Below are positions 25,971 to 33,449 of a stretch of 64,000 nt of DNA, piece by piece (within the stretch, counting starts at the first letter, position 1; each line of letters starts with the position of its first letter). The position numbers were made by a program, and so were the translations under genes. Origin of the DNA: AG25 sp035517615. Lineage in GTDB: Bacteria > Gemmatimonadota > Gemmatimonadetes > Gemmatimonadales > GWC2-71-9. A model generated the notes under the pieces. That model worked only from the letters and a program-made list of their open reading frames with translations. It had not been told where the DNA came from and ran no database searches. The stretch lies in assembly GCA_035517615.1 (NCBI GenBank), contig DATIYM010000020.1, positions 62,001 to 126,000 on the forward strand. The letters run 5' to 3'.

Positions 25971-26950
25971 TGCCCGAGGTGACCTATCTCGAGGCTCTGC
26001 GCCAGGGCCTGCGGGAGGAGATGGAGCACGACGAGCGCGTCTTCATCCTCGGTGAGGATGTCGGGCTGTATGGCGGCGCGTTCAAGGTGACCGAAGGATT
26101 TCTCGAGCGCTTCGGGGAATCGCGGGTGATCGATACGCCGATCGCCGAGGCAGCCATCGTTGGCGCGGCGGCGGGCGCGGCACACATGGGACTCCGCCCG
26201 GTCGCCGAGATGCAGTTCATCGATTTCATTTCCTGTGCCTACGACATGTTGACGAACTACGTGGCGACGGCGCGCTACCGGGCCGGGCTGCCGACGCCCA
26301 TCGTGGTACGGGGACCGTGCGGGGGATACGTCCGGGGTGGTCCGTTTCACTCGCAGAACGTGGAGGCGGCCTTCTTCCACACGCCGGGCCTGAAGATCGT
26401 CTATCCCGCGACCGCGCGAGATGCGAAGGGTCTGATCAAGAGCGCCGTGCGTGATGACGATCCGGTGCTCTATTTGGAACACAAATGGTTGTACCGGCGG
26501 ATCAAGGAGACGCTGCCGGAGCAGGAGGAGGTGCTCACACCGATCGGTGCCGCGCGCCTGGCGCGGGAAGGGAAGGACCTTTCCATCATCACCTACGGCG
26601 CGACGGTGTGGAAGTCGCTCGAGGCGGCGACCGAGCTCGCGACCACCGACGGCATCTCGGTGGAGGTGCTCGACCTCCGGACACTGCTGCCGCTCGACGA
26701 CGCGAGCATCATGGCGAGCGTGCGCAAGACCAATAAGGTTCTCATCGTGCACGAGGACACGCGGACCGGAGGGCTCGCGGGGGAAATCACCGCCCGAATC
26801 AACGAGCAGGCGTTCGAGTGGCTCGATGGTCCAATCATGCGCGTGACCGCGCACGACGTGCCGCTCCCGTACGCGCCCACACTCGAGGACTTCGTGCTGC
26901 CGCAGACGCAGGATATCGTGAAGGCGGCGCGATGGCTCGCCAAATACTAG
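25970..26950 (+). CDS. 2-Oxo-acid dehydrogenase E1 component, beta subunit
   Basis: This 326-residue transketolase-like subunit has VFILGEDVGLYGGAFKVTEGF, ESRVIDTPIAEAAIVGAAAGAA and GGPFHSQNVEAAFFHTPGLKIVYPAT, all hallmarks of E1 beta. The C-terminal domain follows (ISVEVLDLRTLLPLDDASI). The GTG start shares one base with the alpha-subunit stop (TAGTG). With alpha it forms an a2b2 E1. The likely substrates are branched-chain 2-oxo acids or pyruvate; the sequence alone does not decide. Confidence 0.94.
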   Translation: MPEVTYLEALRQGLREEMEHDERVFILGEDVGLYGGAFKVTEGFLERFGESRVIDTPIAEAAIVGAAAGAAHMGLRPVAEMQFIDFISCAYDMLTNYVATARYRAGLPTPIVVRGPCGGYVRGGPFHSQNVEAAFFHTPGLKIVYPATARDAKGLIKSAVRDDDPVLYLEHKWLYRRIKETLPEQEEVLTPIGAARLAREGKDLSIITYGATVWKSLEAATELATTDGISVEVLDLRTLLPLDDASIMASVRKTNKVLIVHEDTRTGGLAGEITARINEQAFEWLDGPIMRVTAHDVPLPYAPTLEDFVLPQTQDIVKAARWLAKY

Positions 26951-26962
26951 CACGGGTTTGCT

Positions 26963-28282
26963 ATGGCTCGCATTGAAGTGTTGATGCCCCAGATGGGGGA
27001 GTCCATCGCCGAGGGCACCGTCTCGAAGTGGCTCAAGCAGGTGGGCGACGCGGTCGAGCGCGATGAGCCCCTGTTCGAGATCTCGACCGACAAGGTGGAC
27101 GCGGAGATTCCGTCGCCGGCGGCCGGCGTGCTCGCGGAGATGAAGGTGCAGCAGGGACAGACGGTGCCCGTGCAGACGCTCGTCGCGGTGATTGAGACTG
27201 ACAAGGGCGCGACCGTCGCTGCGGCGCCCGCTCCGGCGGCAGCCCCCTCCGCAGCGGCGCCCCCGCCGCGGGCGCCGGCCGCTCCGGGGGTCGCCGCCTC
27301 TGCGGTCGCTCCACAGCCCGTCGCTCCGTTGGCAGTCGCGCCACCCGCCACCGACACCGCCGAAGACCGGCTGCGCAAGAAATCGACGCCCCTGGTACGC
27401 AAGATCGCCGCCGAGCATCACGTCGACATTGGCGCGATCCCGGGAAGTGGCCTGGGCGGACGTGTCACGAAGCAGGACATCCTGAGTTTCATCGACCAGC
27501 GCCCCACGCGCCCAGCCGCCGCCTCACCGGTAGCCGCTGCACCATCAGCCGCTGCACCATCAGCCGCCGTCGAGCCATGGCCCGGCGACCGTGTCGAGCC
27601 GTTCTCGAAAATCCGGAAGATCACGGCGGATCACATGATCATGTCGCGCCGCATCTCGGCGCACGTGACGAGCTTTTTCGAGGTCGACTACACCCGCGTG
27701 GCGGAGCTGCGCGCGAAGCACAAGGCGTCGTATCTCGAGCGCGGCGTCAAGCTCACGTTTCTCGCGTTCATCGCCAAGGCTTGCGGCGAACAGCTCCGCA
27801 AGCATCCCATCGTGAATGCCGCGGTGGCGGGAGAGCAAATCATCTACCGGGCGGACGTGAACATCGGGATCGCCGTCGCGCTCGACTGGGGGCTGATCGT
27901 CCCGGTGGTGAGGCATGCCGATGAGCTCTCGCTCATCGGTCTCGCGCGCGCGATCAACGATCTCGGCGAGCGGGCCCGCACCAAGAAACTGTCTCCCGAT
28001 GATGTGCAGCGGGGCACGTTCACGATCACGAACCCCGGCGTGTTCGGGTCGTACGCGGGCGCGCCGATCATCAATCAACCCCAGGTCGCGATTCTCGGCG
28101 TCGGTGCCATCGAGCGCCGTCCCAAAGTCGTCGTGCTGGACGGATCGGAAGCGCTGGCGATACGCACCATGGGCATGGTGTCGATGTCGTACGATCACCG
28201 GGTGGTGGACGGCGCCGACGCCGATCGCTTCCTCGCCGACGTGAAGGTCCTGCTCGAGAATTTCCCCGAAGGCGCCGTGTGA
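26963..28282 (+). CDS. Dihydrolipoamide acyltransferase (E2) of a 2-oxo-acid dehydrogenase
   Basis: At 439 residues: an N-terminal lipoyl domain with the lipoylated Lys44 in EISTDKVDAEI, an Ala/Pro-rich linker (about 80-125), a peripheral-subunit-binding domain near 140-175 (VRKIAAEHHVDIGAIPGSGLGGRVTKQDI), a second Ala/Pro linker, and the catalytic domain ending with SYDHRVVDGADADRFL (active-site His near 412). It takes the acyl group from E1 and transfers it to CoA. One lipoyl domain and one binding domain is the usual layout for branched-chain and many pyruvate E2 proteins. Its stop overlaps the next gene by four bases. Confidence 0.94.
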   Translation: MARIEVLMPQMGESIAEGTVSKWLKQVGDAVERDEPLFEISTDKVDAEIPSPAAGVLAEMKVQQGQTVPVQTLVAVIETDKGATVAAAPAPAAAPSAAAPPPRAPAAPGVAASAVAPQPVAPLAVAPPATDTAEDRLRKKSTPLVRKIAAEHHVDIGAIPGSGLGGRVTKQDILSFIDQRPTRPAAASPVAAAPSAAAPSAAVEPWPGDRVEPFSKIRKITADHMIMSRRISAHVTSFFEVDYTRVAELRAKHKASYLERGVKLTFLAFIAKACGEQLRKHPIVNAAVAGEQIIYRADVNIGIAVALDWGLIVPVVRHADELSLIGLARAINDLGERARTKKLSPDDVQRGTFTITNPGVFGSYAGAPIINQPQVAILGVGAIERRPKVVVLDGSEALAIRTMGMVSMSYDHRVVDGADADRFLADVKVLLENFPEGAV

Positions 28283-28623
28283 GCACCCGCGATTCGCTTC
28301 CCCGCGTGCTCACGGCGTCGCGGGTCCGGGTGCCGCCCACGAGCGAGGCCGATTACCTTGCGGTCCTCCGGCAGCTCGCCCAGTTCGCCGTGGCGCGGGG
28401 GCAGCGGATCTGGGTGTTTCGCAGCGCCAAGGATCCGCAGCTGTTCATCGAGTTCTCCGAGAGCCCGACCGAGATGTCGCACCGCGCGCAGGCCTCGAGA
28501 TTGCCGGAAGAGCTGAAGCTCGAGCGGCAGCTCCAGAAGATTGCCACCTACGCTCCCGACGCGTGGGAGCTGTGGACCGAAGTCCCGCTCGCGCTCCCGG
28601 AAGAACCCGAGCCGGAACTCTGA
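28279..28623 (+). CDS. Small protein of unknown function after E2
   Basis: A 114-residue soluble protein, GTG start overlapping the E2 stop (GTGA). I do not recognise it. It has an alternating helix/strand pattern (YLAVLRQLAQFAVARGQRIWVFRSAKDPQLFIEFSE), resembling small ferredoxin-like or ABM-type domains, and an acidic Pro/Glu tail (PEEPEPEL). Tight coupling to the dehydrogenase genes suggests it is produced with them. Confidence 0.7.
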   Translation: MSTRDSLPRVLTASRVRVPPTSEADYLAVLRQLAQFAVARGQRIWVFRSAKDPQLFIEFSESPTEMSHRAQASRLPEELKLERQLQKIATYAPDAWELWTEVPLALPEEPEPEL

Positions 28624-28629
28624 GGGCGC

Positions 28630-28899
28630 ATGGCGCGACGCACTATCGTTGTCAACGGCGAAACGTGGGACGTGTACCCCTCGGGGCGCGTGACCATTTA
28701 CAACAAGGATCAATTCGGGCTGGAGTTCGAGTACGGCACGGGGCCCGAGCGCAAACGGCGCTTCACGCGCTATTCGCCGGTCGGCAGCCGGATGCCCGAT
28801 GCGTCGCTGCAGGAGTTGTCGGAGCACGAGCTGCGATCGCTGTTCGCCCAGTCTCAGCCCGCATGGACATCCCCGGAGGGCTCCTACGGCGTACGTTGA
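28630..28899 (+). CDS. Small protein of unknown function
   Basis: An 89-residue soluble protein six bases after the previous gene. The sequence begins ARRTIVVNGETWDVYPSGRVTIYNKDQFGLEF, which suggests a short beta-sheet fold, and ends in a helical segment with ELSEHELRSLFAQS. No family is recognised. Its 3' end runs into the PHP gene region, so the two reading frames may overlap by up to 100 bases. Confidence 0.65.
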   Translation: MARRTIVVNGETWDVYPSGRVTIYNKDQFGLEFEYGTGPERKRRFTRYSPVGSRMPDASLQELSEHELRSLFAQSQPAWTSPEGSYGVR

Positions 28900-29743
28900 C
28901 CTTCACTGCCACTCCACCGCGTCTGACGGGGAGTCGCTACCGGCGGACGTCGTGCGGCACGCGCAACGCGCCGGCTTGTCGGCGATCGCGCTCACCGACC
29001 ACGACACGACCGATGGCGTCGCCGAGGCCGCGCGCGCCGGCGCGCCGCTCGGCGTGCGGGTCATCTGTGCCTGCGAATTCAGCACGCGGGCGCCGTGGGG
29101 CGAGATGCACGTGCTCGGCTACTTTCTCACCGCGGAAGACGATCGGCTTCAGTCCTTTCTGGTCGAGACGCGGGCGGCGCGGCGCCGGCGCGGCGAGCAG
29201 ATGGTCGAGAAGCTTCGGCAGCTCGGGCTCGATATCGCCCTTTCCGACGTGGCGGCGCGTGCCGGGGCCGGCGCCGTGGGCCGGCCTCATGTAGCTCGCG
29301 CGCTCGTCGATCGAGGGATCACGCGGGATATCAACGAGGCGTTCGAACGGTTCATTGGGAAGGGACGGGCGGCGTTCGTGGAGAAGCCGCTCCCCACGCT
29401 CGACCACGTGACCGCGCTGGTGCGTGAAGGGGGTGGGCTGTCGGTCGCGGCTCACCTCGGCGATCACGGCACCGAGCCCCAGATTCGCCAGTTCGTCGAG
29501 CAGGGCCTCGATGGCGTCGAGGTCCGCCACCCCAGCCATTCGGTGGCGACCGAGGCCCGGCTCACCCGCATCGCGAATCGCCTCGATCTCGTGATCAGCG
29601 GCGGCTCGGACTGGCACGGAGAAACAGAGTTCGGGACGTCGCACGCCGCTCTCGGAGGTCTCGACATCCCGTCCGCGTGGCTCGAGCGACTCGAGGCGCG
29701 GCGCGATCAACCTTCCACTTCCGTCGCGAAGGGAACCGCATGA
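28799..29743 (+). CDS. PHP-domain phosphoesterase
   Basis: The PHP metal-binding motifs are clear: VDLHCHSTASDG, ALTDHDTTDG, a further His in EMHVLGYF, and late HPSH and GSDWHG. The closest relatives are YciV/RnaseAM-like 3',5'-nucleoside bisphosphate phosphatases. The start is uncertain. The first motif begins near 28894, and the only ordinary start in frame upstream is ATG 28799, which would overlap the preceding gene by 101 bases and add an Arg/Cys/Ser-rich leader that does not look conserved. An unusual start near 28870-28894 is possible. The stop overlaps the peroxiredoxin start (ATGA). Confidence 0.82.
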   Translation: MRRCRSCRSTSCDRCSPSLSPHGHPRRAPTAYVDLHCHSTASDGESLPADVVRHAQRAGLSAIALTDHDTTDGVAEAARAGAPLGVRVICACEFSTRAPWGEMHVLGYFLTAEDDRLQSFLVETRAARRRRGEQMVEKLRQLGLDIALSDVAARAGAGAVGRPHVARALVDRGITRDINEAFERFIGKGRAAFVEKPLPTLDHVTALVREGGGLSVAAHLGDHGTEPQIRQFVEQGLDGVEVRHPSHSVATEARLTRIANRLDLVISGGSDWHGETEFGTSHAALGGLDIPSAWLERLEARRDQPSTSVAKGTA

Positions 29744-30180
29744 GCGAATTGCTGCCGGTCGGGTCGAAGGCTCCCGTGTTCGCGGCGCAGGCCTCCGATG
29801 GTCGGACGTATCGTCTGGAGGACCTGCTCGCCCATCAGCACGTGGCACTCGTGTTCTATCCCGGCAACGATACCCCCGGGTGAAACCGTCAACTCTCCGC
29901 CGTGCGCGATGAGCTGACGTTGTTCACGGGTCGTGGGATTCAGCCGTTCGGGGTCAACCCGGCAGGGCTGGACAGCCACGAGAAATACGTGAAGAAAATG
30001 AACTTCAATTTCCCGCTGCTCACCGATCCCGATCGCTCCATCGCGCGGGCGTATCATGCGCTGAAGGACGACGACAAGGGCATTCAGCGTACCGTGTACG
30101 TCGTCAAGCGCGACGGCACGATCGCCTTTGCCCAGCGCGGCGCCCCGCCGGTGAACGACATCGTGGCCGCCGTCGAATAG
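29740..30180 (+). CDS. Selenocysteine-containing peroxiredoxin (Bcp/PrxQ type), in-frame TGA read as Sec48
   Basis: The frame reads as one 146-residue AhpC/TSA-family protein if TGA at 29881-29883 is decoded. Before it is VALVFYPGNDTPG and after it NRQLSAVRDEL, so the TGA falls exactly where Bcp-type peroxiredoxins have the peroxidatic Cys (TPGC). The rest is intact (NFPLLTDPDRSIARAYHAL, TVYVVKRDGTIAF). The resolving Cys found two to five positions later in many Bcp proteins is absent (QLS), so Sec would be the only redox residue. A SECIS-like hairpin starts four bases after TGA. The start overlaps the PHP stop (ATGA). Thioredoxin reductase lies 1.5 kb downstream. A point mutation is the alternative reading. 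Confidence 0.87.
29887..29919 (+). promoter_or_regulatory. Candidate bacterial SECIS hairpin of the peroxiredoxin
   Basis: Pairing 29887-29891 with 29915-29919, then 29893-29895 with 29911-29913, and an upper stem closing at 29898-29900/29904-29906, gives an irregular hairpin with the triloop CGU (29901-29903). A bulged U (29910) and a bulged C (29907) interrupt it. The loop begins 17 bases after the TGA and has G in its first two bases, both within the known range for bacterial SECIS elements. Confidence 0.65.
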
Positions 30181-30186
30181 CGACCC

Positions 30187-30912
30187 GTGCCCCCGGATTT
30201 TCGTGGCAAGACGGTTCTGGTCACGGGGGTTGGCCGGGTGGGCCAGGTGGGGCACGCGGTGGCGCAGGCGCTGGGCAAGGCCGGAGCGAACCTGGTCATC
30301 GCGGACATGAATGCGACGGCGGTGGACGACCGCGCGCGGGAGCTCGCGCAGAGCGGCGTCGCCGTGCGCGGCGCGGCCGGGGATCTCACCAAGTCCGAAA
30401 CCGCCCGGAGCGCCGTCGCACTCGCATCGAGCACGTTCGGCGGGCTGGATGCGTTAATCAACGTCGCGGGCGGCTTCACGTACTTCGGCTCGACACTCGA
30501 CGCCGCGCCCGAGATCCTCGACCGAGAGCTGACCATCAATCTCAAGACGGCCTTTGTCGTTGCCCAAGCCGCGCTCCCGGCGCTGCTCGCGCGCGGCGGA
30601 GGTTCGATCACGAACTTCGCCTCGGCCGCGGTCTTGAGAGGCGATCCGCAGATGGCGCCGTATCTCGCGGCGAAATCGGGCGTCGCCGGCCTCACCCGCG
30701 GCCTTGCCCGCGAATTCGGCCCACGAGGCGTACGGGTCAATGCGGTGGCCCCGGGCACGCTGCGTACCGCCGACAACCAGCGCGACATGCGGGAAGGCAA
30801 CGTGCAGTGGGTCGAGCTGGCCGACCTCGTGGCCGTCGTCCTGTTCCTGGCGAGCGACGAGGCGCGCGCCGTCTCGGGCGCGATCATCCCGGTCGGCGCG
30901 GGAGCGTTCTGA
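30187..30912 (+). CDS. Short-chain dehydrogenase/reductase
   Basis: A 241-residue Rossmann-fold oxidoreductase. It has the NAD(P) motif VTGVGRVGQVGHA, an NxAG-like segment (NVAGGFT), the catalytic pair in YLAAK (YxxxK) and the usual RVNAVAPGTLRT segment. It resembles 3-oxoacyl-ACP reductase-type SDRs; the substrate is not known. It lies six bases after the peroxiredoxin and one base before a second SDR gene, and likely belongs to the same transcript. Confidence 0.85.
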   Translation: MPPDFRGKTVLVTGVGRVGQVGHAVAQALGKAGANLVIADMNATAVDDRARELAQSGVAVRGAAGDLTKSETARSAVALASSTFGGLDALINVAGGFTYFGSTLDAAPEILDRELTINLKTAFVVAQAALPALLARGGGSITNFASAAVLRGDPQMAPYLAAKSGVAGLTRGLAREFGPRGVRVNAVAPGTLRTADNQRDMREGNVQWVELADLVAVVLFLASDEARAVSGAIIPVGAGAF

Positions 30913-30913
30913 C

Positions 30914-31645
30914 GTGCAGCTCGAGGGTCGTCGCGCGCTCGTCACCGGGGCGGCGCGAAGGGTCGGGCGCGCCCTGGCCGTCGGATTGGCTCGAGCCGGC
31001 TGCGACGTCGCCGTTCACTACCATGGCTCATCCAACGAGGCCGAAGCCACCGCACGGGCGATCGAGGAGGTGGGACGGCGGGCGGAGCTGGTCCGGGCGG
31101 ACCTGCGCGACCCCCGCGCTGCCCAGGCCATCGCGGGGACAGCCGCGCGTACCCTGGGCGGGCTCGAGATCCTGGTGAATTCGGCCGCCATCATGACGCA
31201 GCAGCGGGTGGACGCGGTCACCCCGGAGAGCTGGGACGAGACGTTCGACTTGAACCTGCGGGCCGTGTTCTTCGTTTCGCAGGGAGCGATCGCGCATCTG
31301 CGGCCGGTGCGCGGCCGCATCGTCAACATCGCGGATGTGGCGGCGTTCGAGCCCTGGCCCGAGTACGTGCCGCACTGTGTGAGCAAAGCGGGCGTCGTGA
31401 TGTTGACGAAAGGACTGGCGCGCGCGCTGGCCCCGGATATCGCGGTAAACGCCGTCGCCCCGGGAGCGGTCCTCGTCCCCGAATCATGGAGCGGCGCGGC
31501 GCGCGACCACGTCGTCGATACGACCCCGCTCAAGCGTCTGGGCACCCCTGAGGACGTCGTCCAGGCGGTGCGCTATCTCCTCGAAGGCGGCGATTACGTG
31601 ACCGGAACGACCCTCGTCGTGGACGGCGGAAGGCTGCTCAGATGA
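30914..31645 (+). CDS. SDR-family protein with catalytic Tyr replaced by His
   Basis: A 243-residue SDR whose N-terminal GAARRVGRALA is of the pteridine-reductase-like type (GxxxRxG). Other SDR motifs are present (NSAAIM, VNAVAPGAVL, TGTTLVVDGGRLL). The catalytic YxxxK pattern reads HCVSK here: His154 stands where related proteins have Tyr (usually PYxVSKAG), with Lys158 kept. The enzyme may use another residue or may not be a reductase. The start at GTG 30914 directly follows the previous SDR, fixing it against longer in-frame options. Confidence 0.82.
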   Translation: MQLEGRRALVTGAARRVGRALAVGLARAGCDVAVHYHGSSNEAEATARAIEEVGRRAELVRADLRDPRAAQAIAGTAARTLGGLEILVNSAAIMTQQRVDAVTPESWDETFDLNLRAVFFVSQGAIAHLRPVRGRIVNIADVAAFEPWPEYVPHCVSKAGVVMLTKGLARALAPDIAVNAVAPGAVLVPESWSGAARDHVVDTTPLKRLGTPEDVVQAVRYLLEGGDYVTGTTLVVDGGRLLR

Positions 31646-31671
31646 CCAGGAACATCGAGCCGTTCTATTAT
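31642..31671 (+). promoter_or_regulatory. Candidate promoter of trxB, near-leaderless
   Basis: ATGACC (31642-31647), an 18-base spacer and TATTAT (31666-31671) precede ATG 31680 by eight bases, without a ribosome-binding site. The layout is the same as before the E1 alpha gene. Confidence 0.45.
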
Positions 31672-31679
31672 TAGGGACC

Positions 31680-32675
31680 ATGACTCAGAACCCAACCAGT
31701 TACGACGTGATCATCGTTGGCGCCGGGCCGGCTGGCTTGTGCGCCGCTCTATATGCCGGGCGCGGGATGCTAAGAGCGCTCGTGATCGAGCGCGGGGCTC
31801 CGGGCGGCGAGCTGCTCAACACCGATCTCATCGAGGACTATATCGGCTTCGAGAGCATCAAGGGGGTCGAGCTGGCCCAGAAGATGGCCGAGCACGCGCG
31901 CAAATTCGGGGCTGAATTCCTGACCGACACCGTGGAGCGCATCCAGCGGCTGCCGGACGGAGGCTTCGAGATCGCCACGGCGCGCGAGCGAGTGTTCCGC
32001 GCACCGGCCGTGATCCTCACGGCTGGCGGTACACCCGTAAAGCTCGGCGTGCCGGGTGAAAAAGAATTCGCAGGGCAGGGGGTGTCGTACTGCGCCGTAT
32101 GCGACGGTGCGTTCTTCAAGGGCGAAGTGCTCGCCGTCATCGGCGGTGGCGACGCGGCCGTGGAAGAGGCGGACTACCTCACCCGGTATGGGAGCAAGGT
32201 CTACATCGTCCATCGGCGGCATGAATTCCGCGCGTCGAGGATCATTCAGGAGCGCGCACTCGCGAATCCGAAAATCGAGGTGGTTTGGAACAAACGCGTG
32301 CTCGAGATCGTGGGACGCACGCAGATGGTCGGCGACGAGCTTCCCGGGGTGAAGCATCTCGCGCTCGAGGACACGCTCACGGGCGCACACTCGCAGCTCA
32401 CGGTAGGCGGCGTGTTCATCTTCATTGGCTTCAAGCCGAACACCGGCATGCTGACGGAGCACTTCCGCCACGATGTGGGGGGCCACTTCATCACGGATGA
32501 ACGAATGATGACGTCGATTCCGGGGCTGTTCGCCGCCGGCGACGTCCGGAGTCAGCTGACCCGCCAGATCACGACGGCGGTTGGTGATGCCACGACCGCC
32601 GCGCTCGCGGTCGAGAAGTACCTCGCGGTGCTGCGCGAGAAGGGCAAGACCGAGGCGGCCGCGATCGTCTCATGA
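31680..32675 (+). CDS. trxB: Thioredoxin reductase
   Basis: A 331-residue FAD/NADPH flavoprotein. The FAD motif is IIVGAGPAGLCAALYAGRG, the redox pair lies in SYCAVCDGAFFKGE, the NADPH motif is AVIGGGDAAVEEADYL with HRRHEFRAS, and the C-terminal FAD motif is GLFAAGDVRSQLTRQITTAVGDATTAA. Here both redox residues are ordinary cysteines. It regenerates thioredoxin, which could reduce the nearby selenium peroxiredoxin. Its stop overlaps the next gene by four bases. Confidence 0.96.
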   Translation: MTQNPTSYDVIIVGAGPAGLCAALYAGRGMLRALVIERGAPGGELLNTDLIEDYIGFESIKGVELAQKMAEHARKFGAEFLTDTVERIQRLPDGGFEIATARERVFRAPAVILTAGGTPVKLGVPGEKEFAGQGVSYCAVCDGAFFKGEVLAVIGGGDAAVEEADYLTRYGSKVYIVHRRHEFRASRIIQERALANPKIEVVWNKRVLEIVGRTQMVGDELPGVKHLALEDTLTGAHSQLTVGGVFIFIGFKPNTGMLTEHFRHDVGGHFITDERMMTSIPGLFAAGDVRSQLTRQITTAVGDATTAALAVEKYLAVLREKGKTEAAAIVS

Positions 32676-33319
32676 ACGTCGTGCAGATCCCGAACGGGCA
32701 GCTGGTCCAAAACTGCTATCTCGTGGTTGACGAAGCCGCTCAGGTCGGGGCGATCATCGATCCCGGAGAAGACGTGGATCTCATCATGCGGCAGGTGGCC
32801 GCCGCCCGCATGACACCGCTCGCCATCTGGATCACCCACGCGCACGTCGATCACGTGCTCGGAACCGGCAAAATACGCGAGCGCATCGGCAACCCGTCCC
32901 TGCCCATCGCGCTCCATCCCGCGGACCGGCTGCTGTACGATCACATCGTGGAACAGGCGCTCGCATTCGGCATGCAGGCCGATCGCTTGCCGCCTCCGGA
33001 TCGCGATTTCGTGCCGGGGGAAGTGCTCGAGCTCGGGAGTCTCGCGTTTCAGGTTCGTTGGACGCCGGGACATTCACCGGGGAGCGTCTCGCTGGCCGGG
33101 CATGGTGTGGTATTCACGGGAGACGTGTTGTTCCAGGGCTCGATCGGCCGCACGGACCTGTTTGGGGGGGATTACGACACGCTGATGCGCAGTATCGAGC
33201 GGGAGTTGCTCGCGCTGCCGGATGATACCATCGTGTACAGCGGCCATGGACCCGAAACCACGATTGGGCGCGAACGCCGGCACAATCCATTCCTCACCGG
33301 CGCCGCCCGGCCGGTCTGA
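32672..33319 (+). CDS. Metallo-beta-lactamase-fold hydrolase, glyoxalase-II-like
   Basis: The 215-residue MBL protein has the metal motif THAHVDHVLG, a further ligand His in TPGHSPGSVSL, the bridging Asp in VFTGDVLFQGSIGRTDLFGGD, and a late GHGPETTIGRERRHNPFL. This is the short glyoxalase-II-like form widespread in bacteria, probably a thioester or persulfide hydrolase. It is coupled to trxB by a four-base overlap. The last 74 bases overlap the small zinc-ribbon gene in another frame. Confidence 0.9.
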   Translation: MNVVQIPNGQLVQNCYLVVDEAAQVGAIIDPGEDVDLIMRQVAAARMTPLAIWITHAHVDHVLGTGKIRERIGNPSLPIALHPADRLLYDHIVEQALAFGMQADRLPPPDRDFVPGEVLELGSLAFQVRWTPGHSPGSVSLAGHGVVFTGDVLFQGSIGRTDLFGGDYDTLMRSIERELLALPDDTIVYSGHGPETTIGRERRHNPFLTGAARPV

Positions 33320-33434
33320 CGACCGTCCCACGTGCCTGCGCTGCGGTGGCATCGTGCAGCGCAAACCGTGGGGCTGCAAGAATCCCTGTCCGCAGTGCGG
33401 CTTTCTCTACCCGCTGGGGGACTGTTCTGACTGA
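33246..33434 (+). CDS. Small zinc-ribbon protein
   Basis: A 62-residue protein whose C-terminal half carries five cysteines in zinc-ribbon order: CLRCGG, WGCKNPCPQCG and a terminal GDCSD. The pattern matches small conserved proteins ending in YPLGDCSD that I recall from related bacteria; the function is unknown. ATG 33246 lies inside the end of the MBL gene (74-base overlap). The N-terminal 29 residues look unconstrained, so the true start may be closer to 33320, though no ordinary start is found there. Confidence 0.65.
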   Translation: MDPKPRLGANAGTIHSSPAPPGRSDDRPTCLRCGGIVQRKPWGCKNPCPQCGFLYPLGDCSD

Positions 33435-33449
33435 CAGCCGCCGGTCGAG

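Noticed and set aside
28897..28899. TGA at the end of the 89-residue unknown protein as Sec
   Set aside because: The frame after it does not continue as a recognisable domain; the PHP motifs are in another frame.
33432..33449. TGA joining the zinc-ribbon frame to the flippase-like frame, as a third Sec codon
   Set aside because: The zinc-ribbon protein ends naturally at GDCSD, the TGA is not at a catalytic Cys position, and the next gene has its own GTG start. I see no SECIS-like reason to join them.
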